A stretch of 23,409 nucleotides of DNA from Rubrobacter sp. (GCA_016781635.1 JADDPY010000533.1:1-23409); one strand, 5' to 3'; shown: positions 8,043 through 15,592, counted from the first letter of the stretch. Program-made: numbers and translations. Notes: generated by a model not told the origin, from the letters alone.

Positions 8043-8068
8043 TCCCGCACTGCTCTTAAGCGAGTAAG

Positions 8069-8299
8069 TTACTCCTCGTTCTGAAGGCGCTGAGCGAGCA
8101 TCTGCTTGGCCTGCTGCACCGCCTTCTGGTTGTTCGAGACGATCTCCTGGAAGAAGGAGGCGGCCTCTTGGTCTCCGTCGCGCTGGGCATCCTCGACGTA
8201 GCTCTGCACGCTCAGCACGTTCTCGGACGATTGATAGAGTACCGCGATCAAGTTGTAATTCTTGTCTTTTACACCAGTCTGCTGGCCCTGCTCCGACAT
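8069..8299 (-). CDS. Small conserved helical protein of unknown function
   Basis: This 76-residue, soluble, Gln- and Glu-rich protein has a charged start (MSEQGQQTGVKDKNYNLIA) and two probable long helices, one around SSENVLSVQSYVEDAQRDG and one around NNQKAVQQAKQMLAQRL. A helical hairpin reminiscent of small ferritin-like or coiled-coil proteins is likely, but I see no metal ligand pattern and assign no function. The ATG at 8299 is preceded by AAAGGAA at a suitable distance. The gene is monocistronic: a strong terminator follows at once, and an AT-rich stretch (TCTATAG, about 8312-8318) upstream may supply its -10 box. Confidence 0.8.
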   Translation of the reverse strand: MSEQGQQTGVKDKNYNLIAVLYQSSENVLSVQSYVEDAQRDGDQEAASFFQEIVSNNQKAVQQAKQMLAQRLQNEE

Positions 8300-8692
8300 G
8301 AAGATTCCTTTTCTATAGAGTTTTACGATAGAAGCGTCGTACCCACCCCGGGCCAGCTAAAACCTCTCCACCCCGCTTCCTCCTGGCAAACGCTTTAACG
8401 TCCTGGTGTGACTTCTTGCCCCTGAACGTCGACTATTCCGCCCGATCGGGCACGAGCCGCTCCCGAACTCGACCCGCAAAACAAGCAACGGACTCTTACG
8501 CCCGCCGCACACGTAGCTCTATCTCGATGCCGCCGCAAGTGGAGACAGACGTCCGCGCCCGGAGCGCAGACGTTCACACGGCGGTCGAGGCATCGGGTGG
8601 GGGTCTCCTGACGGGGAGAGCACATGGATTGTGGAAGCTTCGATACCCTCGGTCTCCCGAAGCTTCTACAATATCCGGGTAATGGAGAACGT
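8300..8692. other. Intergenic region between divergent genes
   Basis: No convincing gene lies here; the open frames are biased GC-rich shadows with unlikely composition. The left end holds the promoter region of the 8069-8299 gene. A perfect 12-base palindrome (GCCCGATCGGGC, 8440-8451) lies in the middle. The right end holds the inverted repeat and -10-like box in front of menA, listed separately. Confidence 0.6.
8628..8672 (+). promoter_or_regulatory. 15-bp inverted repeat overlapping the putative menA -10 box
   Basis: The arm ATTGTGGAAGCTTCG (8628-8642) is mirrored by CGAAGCTTCTACAAT (8658-8672) with one mismatch and a 15-base spacer. The right arm ends in TACAAT (8667-8672), a good -10 hexamer placing transcription near 8679, just before the menA ribosome site. 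No U-tract follows, so it is not an ordinary terminator. It could be an operator for a dimeric repressor or an RNA hairpin. No clear -35 is visible. Confidence 0.5.
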
Positions 8693-9604
8693 ATGAACTT
8701 TGCATATCTCGGGCGTTCGACCTTGAACGAGTGGTTCTGGTTGGCCCGTCCGTTCAGCTTGACCGCGGCGGCCGTCCCGGTACTCTTCGGGACGACCCTT
8801 GCGTTTTCCGATGGGGCGTTCGCCTGGGGGCCCTTCCTCGCCATGCTCCTTGCGAGCTTGCTCATACAGGCCGCGACGAACATGTTCAACGAGTTTTACG
8901 ACGAGAAGCGTGGTCTCGACACGGCCGCGTCGGTCGGGATCGCCGGGTCTATCGTGCAGGGCAGGTTACACGCGCGTGCCGTCCTTCTGGGAGCGCTGTT
9001 CTGCTACACGGCGGCGGCCGTGCTTGGGTTCTACCTCGTTTTTGTTGGGGGTTGGAAGATTCTCGCACTCGGGCTGCTCTCGGCGCTGGGCGGCTACCTC
9101 TACTCGGCGGGACCGCGGCCCATCGCCTACACGGCGGCAAGCGAGGTCGCCGTGTTCCTGTTCATGGGCGTCCTCATCGTGGCCATCGCCTACGCGGTTC
9201 AAACCGCCGACCTCCCGCCGCGCGTCCTCCTGGCCGCCCTCCCGATAGGCGGGCCCGTGGCGGCGATCCTGCTTGCCAACAACATCCGGGACATGGAGTC
9301 AGACCGCCAGGGCGGCCGGCGTACGCTGCCCATACGGTTGGGGCGCGGGGGCGGCATATTCGTCTACCGGCTGCTGCTGCTCGAGACCTACGCCTCGGTC
9401 GCGGCCTTGATCGCTCTCGGGATCGTGCCTCTGGGAGCTGGGCTCGTCGTCCTGAGCCTCCCCCTGCTCCCTCGCTTGTGGCGCGGCATCGCAGCCACGC
9501 ACATCCCAAGGTTATTGGACCCCATCGTCAAGGGGACGGCGGGCCTGCACGCCCTGTTCGGACTCTTGTACTGCGCCGGCGTACTGCTCGGTAACCTGTT
9601 CTAA
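8693..9604 (+). CDS. menA: UbiA-family prenyltransferase, probable 1,4-dihydroxy-2-naphthoate polyprenyltransferase MenA
   Basis: MenA attaches the polyprenyl chain to 1,4-dihydroxy-2-naphthoate in menaquinone synthesis, in the membrane. The 303-residue product has about eight hydrophobic helices and both prenyltransferase Asp motifs: NEFYDEKRGLD (residues 66-76) and RDMESDRQGGRRTLP (about 201-215). The second motif, with its DR..GRRTL ending, is typical of MenA rather than UbiA or COX10. The start is ATG 8693 behind GGAGAACGT; in-frame upstream starts would reach into the inverted repeat. The gene stands alone, with no other men genes in view. Another UbiA-family aromatic prenyltransferase remains possible. 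Confidence 0.88.
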   Translation: MNFAYLGRSTLNEWFWLARPFSLTAAAVPVLFGTTLAFSDGAFAWGPFLAMLLASLLIQAATNMFNEFYDEKRGLDTAASVGIAGSIVQGRLHARAVLLGALFCYTAAAVLGFYLVFVGGWKILALGLLSALGGYLYSAGPRPIAYTAASEVAVFLFMGVLIVAIAYAVQTADLPPRVLLAALPIGGPVAAILLANNIRDMESDRQGGRRTLPIRLGRGGGIFVYRLLLLETYASVAALIALGIVPLGAGLVVLSLPLLPRLWRGIAATHIPRLLDPIVKGTAGLHALFGLLYCAGVLLGNLF

Positions 9605-9864
9605 GGCTCACCTCCTGGGCGTTCGAGCCGGACCGAGTAGATGCCCACCACGACTGATTACTTCTCGCGGGATCCTCGCGTCGTCCGTCGCGGATCTTGC
9701 GTCTTTGGCGAACTGTCGGTTTCTGGTCTACCCTCCTCCTGGGGGCGTGATCGCCCGGGAACAAATCCGGTCGGCGGGCGTGTCTTACCGGCGCAGCGGT
9801 AGGATTGGGAGCGGATGAAGAGCTGCTCGTGCCCCGGGAGCCGGAGACGCAAAGGAGACCATCG
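9605..9864. other. Intergenic region with weak repeats
   Basis: I see no gene here. A possible weak hairpin (GGCTC ... GAGCC, 9605-9628) follows menA but lacks a U-tract. A loose direct repeat, CGCGGGATCCTCGCGTC then CGCGGATCTTGCGTC (about 9667-9704), and a small inverted repeat around TACCGGCGCAGCGGTA (9786-9801) lie in front of the acyl-CoA dehydrogenase gene and could be regulatory. No good promoter hexamers stand out. Confidence 0.4.
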
Positions 9865-11073
9865 GTGAAGTTCGACGTACCCACGGCGGAAGCGACAAGA
9901 CTAGTAGACGAGGCGCGCCCCCTGCTCGACGGGCCCGTCGCGGACGCCACCGCACAGCACGAGCGCGACTCCGGGCGGGAGCCGGGCCTCGACCCGGACG
10001 GCTCGCTCGCCGAGCACGTGCGTGGGATCAAGCGTCGCGTACACCGGTTGGGGGCGGAGGCCGGCCTCTACGCCCCCTTCGTCTCGGAGGCCATGGGCGG
10101 TCGCGGCTCGTCCCTGCGCGCGTGCATGTACCTGCACGAAGAGGTGTTCCTGAGAGGCTTTGGGGGCCAGCAGTGGATGCTCGGCTGGACCGACGGCCCG
10201 AGCCCGATGGTCGAGGAGGCAACGGAGAGAGCCGCCCGGGAGTTCGTCGGGCCGTTGATGCGAGCGGAGATAACGACCGCCTTCGCCCAGACCGAACCGG
10301 AGGCCGGCTCCGACGCTACTAGCATGAGTACCGTCGCGAGGCGCTCCGGAGGCGACTGGGTCCTAACCGGGCACAAGCACCTCATCACCAACGCCCCCTT
10401 CGCCGAGGTCGCGCAGGTCGTGGCCCGCACCGAGGACGGCGAGTACGGTGTTTTTCTGGTGCCAGAGGACGCGCGGGGCTTCTCCCGCGGCCCGATCCAG
10501 CAGACCATCATGGACGACGGTCAAACCGCCTCCCTCACCTTCGAGGACTGCCACATTCCAGTCGACATGGTGCTCGGGGAACCGCGGAAAAAGTTTACGG
10601 TGCCGATGCGATGGGTCAACTGGACAAAGGCGCGGCGCGCGGGCATGTGCGTGGGGCTCTCCCGCTACTGCCTGGACAGGGCGCTCCAGTACGCGCAGGA
10701 GCGTGAGGCGTTCGGCAGGCCCATAGGCTCCTTCGAGCAGGTCGCGCTCGGGATCAGCGAGGCGTACCGCAAGACGTGGGCGACGCGCGCGGCATGCGAC
10801 CGGCTGCTCGAGGAGATAGACGCCGCAGGCCCCTGGGAGAACCCCGACGCCGAAACCCGCGCGAACTTCGCCGCCATCAAGCTGACGGCCGAGGAGTGCC
10901 TGCTGGAGGCCGCCGACGTGGCGGTACAGGTGTTCGGGGGGCTCGGGCTCCTGAAGTCCACGGGCCTCGAGCACATCTACCGGGTGGCGAGGAACCTGCG
11001 GATACCAGGCGGGACGGCGGAGATACAGCGACGCGAGATCGCCCGCTCGCTTGGGCTGCTGGGCAAGGGTTAA
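9865..11073 (+). CDS. Acyl-CoA dehydrogenase family flavoprotein with atypical catalytic position
   Basis: The 402-residue product has the acyl-CoA dehydrogenase fold signatures: TTAFAQTEPEAGSDATSM in the flavin-binding middle domain, YAQEREAFGRPIGSFEQV in the C-terminal helical domain, and the end motif GGTAEIQRREIARSLG. The family oxidises acyl-CoA thioesters using FAD. In MCAD the catalytic Glu sits in YEGT near the C-terminus; here that stretch reads RIPGGTAEIQ (residues 379-388), putting Gly 382 at the Glu position. The alternative Glu of isovaleryl-CoA dehydrogenases is also not obvious: the region reads NWTKARRAGMCVG. The substrate and even the reaction type are therefore uncertain. 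I chose GTG 9865 because AAAGGAG precedes it and the protein then begins at a normal position. The next gene starts nine bases after its stop. Confidence 0.85.
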   Translation: MKFDVPTAEATRLVDEARPLLDGPVADATAQHERDSGREPGLDPDGSLAEHVRGIKRRVHRLGAEAGLYAPFVSEAMGGRGSSLRACMYLHEEVFLRGFGGQQWMLGWTDGPSPMVEEATERAAREFVGPLMRAEITTAFAQTEPEAGSDATSMSTVARRSGGDWVLTGHKHLITNAPFAEVAQVVARTEDGEYGVFLVPEDARGFSRGPIQQTIMDDGQTASLTFEDCHIPVDMVLGEPRKKFTVPMRWVNWTKARRAGMCVGLSRYCLDRALQYAQEREAFGRPIGSFEQVALGISEAYRKTWATRAACDRLLEEIDAAGPWENPDAETRANFAAIKLTAEECLLEAADVAVQVFGGLGLLKSTGLEHIYRVARNLRIPGGTAEIQRREIARSLGLLGKG

Positions 11074-11082
11074 ACCAGCCGG

Positions 11083-12531
11083 ATGACCGGAGAGAGCGGC
11101 CCCCTGCCGATCCTGCTCGTCGTCCTCGACGGGATGGCCGACCGGCCCTACGAGGAACTCGACGGCCGCACCCCTCTCGAAGCGGCGAGCACCCCCACCA
11201 TGGACCGGCTCGCCCGCGAGGGCGAGAGCGGCTTCTTCTACCCCCTGGGACCGGGGAGAGTGCCGAGCACCGAGCTCGTCCACTTCCGTTTCTTCGGCTA
11301 CGAAGGACAACCCTTCCCGGGCCGGGCATGCCTCGAAGCCCTCGGGGCGGATGTTCCGTGCGAAGCCGGCGACGTCTTCGCCTTTCTGGCTCTGCGCGAG
11401 GTTTGTCGGGAGCCGGACGGCAGCTACCGCGTGACAGGACGCTACGGCGAGAAGTTCGGCGACCTCTCGAGGGGGTACACCGCCCTCGACGGCTGGGAGG
11501 ACGGGCCTTCCGGCTACCGTTTCGAGGTCTTCCCCCTAGATCCGCTCGAACGGGGAGAGGCGATCCTGCGGGTGCGCGGGAGCGGAACCGCCGGGGCACC
11601 CTGCGGCGAGGTCACAGACTCGGACCCGTTCTTCTTTACGGGGCTACCGGTATTGAGGCCGCAACCCGTCCTTGGAGCGACAAGGCCCAAGGGCGCCGCG
11701 CTAACCGCGGAGGCGCTGAACAGGTTCCTCTCGGAGGCGACGGACTCCATGAGAGGAAGGGAGGACGTAGCAGGCGACGGGGGGGACGGCTTCCGCCGGC
11801 TGGTCGTGAGCAAGTGGGCCGGGACGTACGAGCCCCTGCTCCCCTTCGGGGAGTTAACCGGCTTGCCGGGCGTGATCTTCGCCTCGGGTCGTATGCTGCG
11901 CGGCATGGCGCGTGCCCTGAGCATGCGCTTCGTGCCCGTGGGCGTGTCCGCGGAAGCCAGCCTCGAAGACCCCGCGGGAGACCTTCTAGAGGGACTAAGT
12001 AAAGCTCTCGGCCTGCTCTCTTCGGGGGAGGTCGGGTTCGCGCACGTCCACTCCAAGGCCGCCGACGAAGCATCACACGCCGGGGAGGTAAACCGTAAGG
12101 TGGAGGTGATCGAGGAGTTGGACCGGGCGCTGTCTTGCGTGGCGGAGGTCTCTCCGGATCGTCTGGTGCTCTGCGTGACCTCGGACCACTGCACCCCGGT
12201 CGGCGGACGGACGATCCACTGGGGTGACTCCGTACCCATGCTGGTACGCGGGCCGCACGTCCGCGTAGACAGCATGGAGTCTTTCGGAGAGCGTGCGGCC
12301 ACCGGGGGCATTCTAGGCCAGGTCGGCTCCGGGGACCTGCTACCGTACCTGCTCTGCCAGGCCGAAGCCGCGCACTTCCTGGGCGCGAGGCCAAAGCCCT
12401 TCACGCCGCTCGGCATCCCCGGCTCCGGCGAGCCGTGGTCCTACGAGGAAGCCGACGCCCTTCCCGAGGGGCCGGAGCGTCCTCCCCGAACACCCGACGA
12501 TGAACACGGAACACAAGGAGAGCGATGGTGA
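11083..12531 (+). CDS. Archaeal-type (cofactor-independent) phosphoglycerate mutase-like phosphotransferase
   Basis: This alkaline phosphatase superfamily protein belongs near the ApgM family. The N-terminus has LVVLDGMADRPYEELDGRTP (residues 12-31) followed by TPTMDRLAREG, both typical of ApgM. Metal-binding motifs are present: KAADEASHAG (about 325-334) and TSDHCTPVGG (about 366-375). In ApgM the phosphorylated Ser lies in PGSDTAH; here the segment reads VPSTELVH (residues 60-67), so the nucleophile would be Ser 62 or Thr 63. At 482 residues it is some 70 longer than typical ApgM, with a long acidic tail. The ATG at 11083 has a poor ribosome site, suggesting coupling to the upstream gene, and the stop overlaps the next gene by seven bases. 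It may be a glycolytic mutase, or a specialised phosphotransferase such as PhpH of phosphinic acid biosynthesis. The motif differences make me favour the latter weakly. Confidence 0.8.
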   Translation: MTGESGPLPILLVVLDGMADRPYEELDGRTPLEAASTPTMDRLAREGESGFFYPLGPGRVPSTELVHFRFFGYEGQPFPGRACLEALGADVPCEAGDVFAFLALREVCREPDGSYRVTGRYGEKFGDLSRGYTALDGWEDGPSGYRFEVFPLDPLERGEAILRVRGSGTAGAPCGEVTDSDPFFFTGLPVLRPQPVLGATRPKGAALTAEALNRFLSEATDSMRGREDVAGDGGDGFRRLVVSKWAGTYEPLLPFGELTGLPGVIFASGRMLRGMARALSMRFVPVGVSAEASLEDPAGDLLEGLSKALGLLSSGEVGFAHVHSKAADEASHAGEVNRKVEVIEELDRALSCVAEVSPDRLVLCVTSDHCTPVGGRTIHWGDSVPMLVRGPHVRVDSMESFGERAATGGILGQVGSGDLLPYLLCQAEAAHFLGARPKPFTPLGIPGSGEPWSYEEADALPEGPERPPRTPDDEHGTQGERW

Positions 12532-13109
12532 ACGGCGAACGTCACCGGTACGAGTGGGGCTGCGTACACGGGCGCTTCCAGCCGTTCCATACGGAGCACC
12601 TGGAGTACGCGCTACGAGCGAGAGAGCGGTGCCGGCGTCTCGTCGTCGGCATCACCAACCCGGACCCGACCTGGGTGAAACACGAGGCGTGGAGTGAGCA
12701 CCGTCATGCCGCGGGCTCCAACCCCTTCACCTACGTCGAGCGGGCGCTGATGGTCGAGGGCTCCTTGCTAGACGAGGGGTTCGAGGCGCGGGACTTCCTC
12801 GTGGTCCCCTTCCCGATCCAGGACCCCGGTCTATGCCGATTCTACGTCCCCGAGCATGCCGTTCACTTCGTCCGCGTCTACTCCGGGTGGGAGGAGGAGA
12901 AGGCGCGGCGCCTGAGGGCGCAAGGCTTCACCGTGGAGGTCCTCGACCGGGGCAAGGAGAAGGGCATCTCCGGCTCGGAGGTACGCGGCCTCCTCCAAGC
13001 CGGCCTCGAATGGGAGCATCTGGTCCCGAAGGCATCCGCCCGAGTCATCCAAGACGTCCTTACCGAAGACCCCCGGCGGCTCCACGCTTACGCACGAGGC
13101 TCGAAATAG
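12525..13109 (+). CDS. NMNAT-like nucleotidyltransferase
   Basis: The 194-residue product belongs to the HxGH nucleotidyltransferase superfamily, nearest archaeal NMN adenylyltransferase (NadM-like). It has WGCVHGRFQPFHTEHLEYAL (residues 11-30) and the second signature GISGSEVRGLL (about 146-156). The first motif reads HTEH where HxGH is expected: the Gly that lets the nucleotide triphosphate approach is Glu here. Such enzymes transfer AMP or CMP to a phosphate or phosphonate. The ATG at 12525 is preceded by AAGGAG and lies inside the end of the mutase-like gene, so the two are co-translated. It could act in NAD synthesis, but the pairing with a mutase-like protein recalls PhpF/PhpH. There is no other NAD gene nearby. 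Confidence 0.82.
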   Translation: MVNGERHRYEWGCVHGRFQPFHTEHLEYALRARERCRRLVVGITNPDPTWVKHEAWSEHRHAAGSNPFTYVERALMVEGSLLDEGFEARDFLVVPFPIQDPGLCRFYVPEHAVHFVRVYSGWEEEKARRLRAQGFTVEVLDRGKEKGISGSEVRGLLQAGLEWEHLVPKASARVIQDVLTEDPRRLHAYARGSK

Positions 13110-13406
13110 GCGTTCCCAGGCAACTCTAGCCACCCCTGACCGCGCGAAACCTGGAGGCTCTGGGGAGGACTGTCGAGGGCTGAGGACGGCTCGCTGGGGT
13201 GATTCTCCGGGAGAACAACCGCATAACTTTCCGGCGAGATAGGGCCTCCTCCGCACCAGGTAAGAGAGCTCCGCCAGAACGGTCGTCTCGAGACCACGAG
13301 GCCACAGCTTCACACGAGATACCGAAAAAGTTGTGAGAGAATTAAGGAGGGGTAAGGCGAACAACAGGAGGAGGCCGGGCATGATCTGGTTCAGGGGAGA
13401 GGCTTC
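13110..13406. other. Intergenic region with palindromes upstream of SDR gene
   Basis: I see no gene. Two short palindromes occur: TTCTCC-G-GGAGAA (13203-13215) and GTCTCGAGAC (13285-13294). Either could be an operator for the sugar-acid genes downstream. Purine-rich stretches (13341-13400) lie just before the SDR start. No clear promoter hexamers or terminator were found. Confidence 0.4.
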
Positions 13407-14165
13407 GTGAGGCGCCTCGAAGGTAGGTGTGCCATCGTCACCGGCGGCGGGTCCGGCATCGGGGAGGCAATCGCCACGCGGTTCGCCGAAGAAGGCGCGC
13501 GTGTCGTCGTCGCCGACGTGGACGCGGAGGCCGCTCGGAGGGTAGCCGAGGGGCTCGCAGGCGACGGTCACCTCTCTCACGAGGTTGATGTGACGGCCGA
13601 GGGGCAGGTCGAGGAGCTCGTTCGGAGAACCGTCTCCGAGTGGGGCGGCTTAGACATGATGGTCAACAATGCAGGCGTCGGGGTCGCGGCGACGGCGCCG
13701 GAGACCGCCGTCGAGGACTACGAGCGGGTGATGGACGTGTGCGTGAAGGGGACGGTCCTCGGGATGAAGTTCGCGATCCCCGCGATACGCGACTCCGGTG
13801 GCGGCTCCGTGACGAACATGTCGTCCATCGCGGCCCTCGTCGGCCTCCCCGACCGGGCCGTTTATAGTGCGGCGAAGGGCGCGATCCTCTCCCTCACCCG
13901 CGCCTCGGCCATCGACCACATAGAGGAAGGCGTTAGGGTCAACTGCATCTGCCCCGGCACCGTCGACACGCCGTGGGTGGCCAGGATCACCGCCGGCTAC
14001 GACGACCCGGAGGAGGCACGAGCCCGCATGAAGGCCCGCCAGCCGCACGGCCGGCTCGTCAGCCCCCAGGAGATCGCGGCGATGGCCGCCTACCTCGCCT
14101 CCGATGAGGCGGCGTCGGTCGTCGGGGCTGCAATGATCGTCGACGGCGGCGTGACCGCCCGCTAG
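13407..14165 (+). CDS. SDR oxidoreductase, probable 2-keto-3-deoxy-L-fuconate (or related sugar) dehydrogenase
   Basis: This classical short-chain dehydrogenase has 252 residues, the usual length. It has the NAD(P)-binding loop TGGGSGIG (residues 12-19), an acidic ADVDAE after the second strand that favours NAD over NADP, NNAG (about 89-92), catalytic YSAAK (Tyr 153, Lys 157) and CPGTVDTPW. GTG 13407 is behind GGGGAGAGG. It lies 25 bases before an L-fuconate dehydratase gene. In the non-phosphorylated fucose pathway an SDR acts on L-fucose or on 2-keto-3-deoxy-L-fuconate, so one of these substrates is likely. Family sequence alone cannot choose between them. Confidence 0.85.
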   Translation: MRRLEGRCAIVTGGGSGIGEAIATRFAEEGARVVVADVDAEAARRVAEGLAGDGHLSHEVDVTAEGQVEELVRRTVSEWGGLDMMVNNAGVGVAATAPETAVEDYERVMDVCVKGTVLGMKFAIPAIRDSGGGSVTNMSSIAALVGLPDRAVYSAAKGAILSLTRASAIDHIEEGVRVNCICPGTVDTPWVARITAGYDDPEEARARMKARQPHGRLVSPQEIAAMAAYLASDEAASVVGAAMIVDGGVTAR

Positions 14166-14190
14166 GCCGTCCACAACGGAGGAGAACGCT

Positions 14191-15492
14191 GTGCCCGTAA
14201 AGATCACGGACGTCGTCGCCCGGGACATCCGCTTCCCGACCTCGAAGGACCTGGACGGCTCGGACGCCATGAACCCCGACCCGGACTACTCGGCCGCCTA
14301 CGTGACCCTCCGAACCGATGCGCCCGACCTGGAGGGCCACGGGATGACCTTCACCATCGGGCGCGGCAACGAACTCTGCGTCGCGGCAGTGGAAGCCCTG
14401 AAACCCCTCGTAGTCGGGGAGACCCTGGAGTCCTTTACCGAAGACATGGGTGCTTTCTGGCGACACATCACGGGGGATAGCCAGCTCCGTTGGGTCGGAC
14501 CGGAAAAGGGCGTCATCCACCTCGCAACCGCCGCCGTCGTCAACGCCGTGTGGGACCTCTACGCCAAGGCCGAGGGCAAACCGCTCTGGAAGCTCCTCGT
14601 GGACATGAGCCCCGAGGAGATCGTCCGGTGCGTGGACTTCAGCTACATAACGGACGCCATCACCCCGGAGGAAGCGCTATATCTCCTGCGCGAAAACGAG
14701 GGGACGAAGGCCGCCCGCGAGGCCGAGATGCTCGAAGAAGGGTTCCCGGCGTACACGACCTCGGCGGGCTGGCTGGGCTACGGCGACGAGAAGCTGAGGC
14801 GGTTGTGCCGCGAGGCGATCTCGGAGGGCTGGTCTCACCTCAAGATCAAGGTGGGTAAGGACCTCGACGACGACGTGCGCCGAGCGGCAATCATCCGGGA
14901 GGAGATCGGGCCGGAGCGCAAGCTGATGATGGACGCCAACCAGGTCTGGGACGTGGACGAAGCCATCGCCCACACCCAACGGTTAAAGGAGTTCGACCCG
15001 TGGTGGATCGAGGAGCCCACGAGCCCCGACGACGTCCTCGGCCACGCCCGCATCGCGCGAGAAGTCGCCCCGATCGGCGTCGCGACCGGTGAGCATTGCC
15101 AGAACCGCGTCGTCTTCAAGCAGCTCCTCCAGGCAGACGCCATCAGCTTCTGTCAGATCGACTCCTGCCGCCTCGGCGGGGTCAACGAGGTTATAGCCGT
15201 CCTCCTTATGGCCGCGAAGTTCGGCGTCCCGGTCTGTCCGCACGCCGGCGGCGTGGGCCTCTGCGAGTACGTGCAGCACCTCTCCATCTTCGACTACGTC
15301 AGCGTGGGCGCCTCCCTGGAGAACCGCGTCCTGGAGTACGTCGACCACCTGCACGAGCACTTCCTGGACCCCGTGGTCATGAAGAACGGCCGCTACGTGC
15401 CGCCCTCCAGGCCCGGCTACAGCATCACGATGTATCCCGAGTCCCTCGACGAGTTCGAGTTCCCCGCCGGCGCGGCCTGGAGCTCCTCCTAG
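14191..15492 (+). CDS. L-fuconate dehydratase (enolase superfamily)
   Basis: The 433-residue product is in the mandelate racemase subgroup and matches L-fuconate dehydratase (bacterial FucD, human ENOSF1), which turns L-fuconate into 2-keto-3-deoxy-L-fuconate. The active site is complete and falls at the numbers I recall for the Xanthomonas campestris enzyme: Lys 218-x-Lys 220 in LKIKVGKD, metal ligands Asp 248 (MMDANQ), Glu 274 (WWIEEP) and Glu 301 (GEHCQN), and the Asp 324/His 351 pair (QIDSCR and CPHAGGVG). A Mg2+-dependent reaction in the cytoplasm is expected. The GTG start at 14191 follows GGAGGAGAA. The SDR gene just upstream is its likely pathway partner; no fucose permease or aldolase is in the window. 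Confidence 0.93.
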   Translation: MPVKITDVVARDIRFPTSKDLDGSDAMNPDPDYSAAYVTLRTDAPDLEGHGMTFTIGRGNELCVAAVEALKPLVVGETLESFTEDMGAFWRHITGDSQLRWVGPEKGVIHLATAAVVNAVWDLYAKAEGKPLWKLLVDMSPEEIVRCVDFSYITDAITPEEALYLLRENEGTKAAREAEMLEEGFPAYTTSAGWLGYGDEKLRRLCREAISEGWSHLKIKVGKDLDDDVRRAAIIREEIGPERKLMMDANQVWDVDEAIAHTQRLKEFDPWWIEEPTSPDDVLGHARIAREVAPIGVATGEHCQNRVVFKQLLQADAISFCQIDSCRLGGVNEVIAVLLMAAKFGVPVCPHAGGVGLCEYVQHLSIFDYVSVGASLENRVLEYVDHLHEHFLDPVVMKNGRYVPPSRPGYSITMYPESLDEFEFPAGAAWSSS

Positions 15493-15586
15493 AGCACGCC
15501 TTCTTCGGGAATGCTCCGGGTCGGTTTTGGAGGTCGTGTGGCAGTTCGGCCCCTCCCTGCCACGGTTTCGCCCCGGTGTGGCGTGG

Positions 15587-15592
15587 TATAAC
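15587..15592 (+). promoter_or_regulatory. Putative -10 box of dedA-like gene giving a near-leaderless mRNA
   Basis: TATAAC lies only ten bases before the ATG at 15603. A start about seven bases after the box would leave a leader of three or four bases, too short for a ribosome binding site, and none is visible upstream of this ATG. The -35 region is weak (GGTTTC near 15564-15569, 17-base spacing). Confidence 0.4.

Noticed and set aside
8440..8451. Perfect 12-base palindrome GCCCGATCGGGC
   Set aside because: Short GC palindromes occur by chance in such G+C-rich DNA, and it is far from either promoter.
8395..8889. Minus-strand open frame and plus-strand frame 8416-8682 in the gap before menA
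   Set aside because: Composition is Arg/Ser-rich without motifs, the minus frame overlaps menA in antisense, and neither has a good ribosome site.
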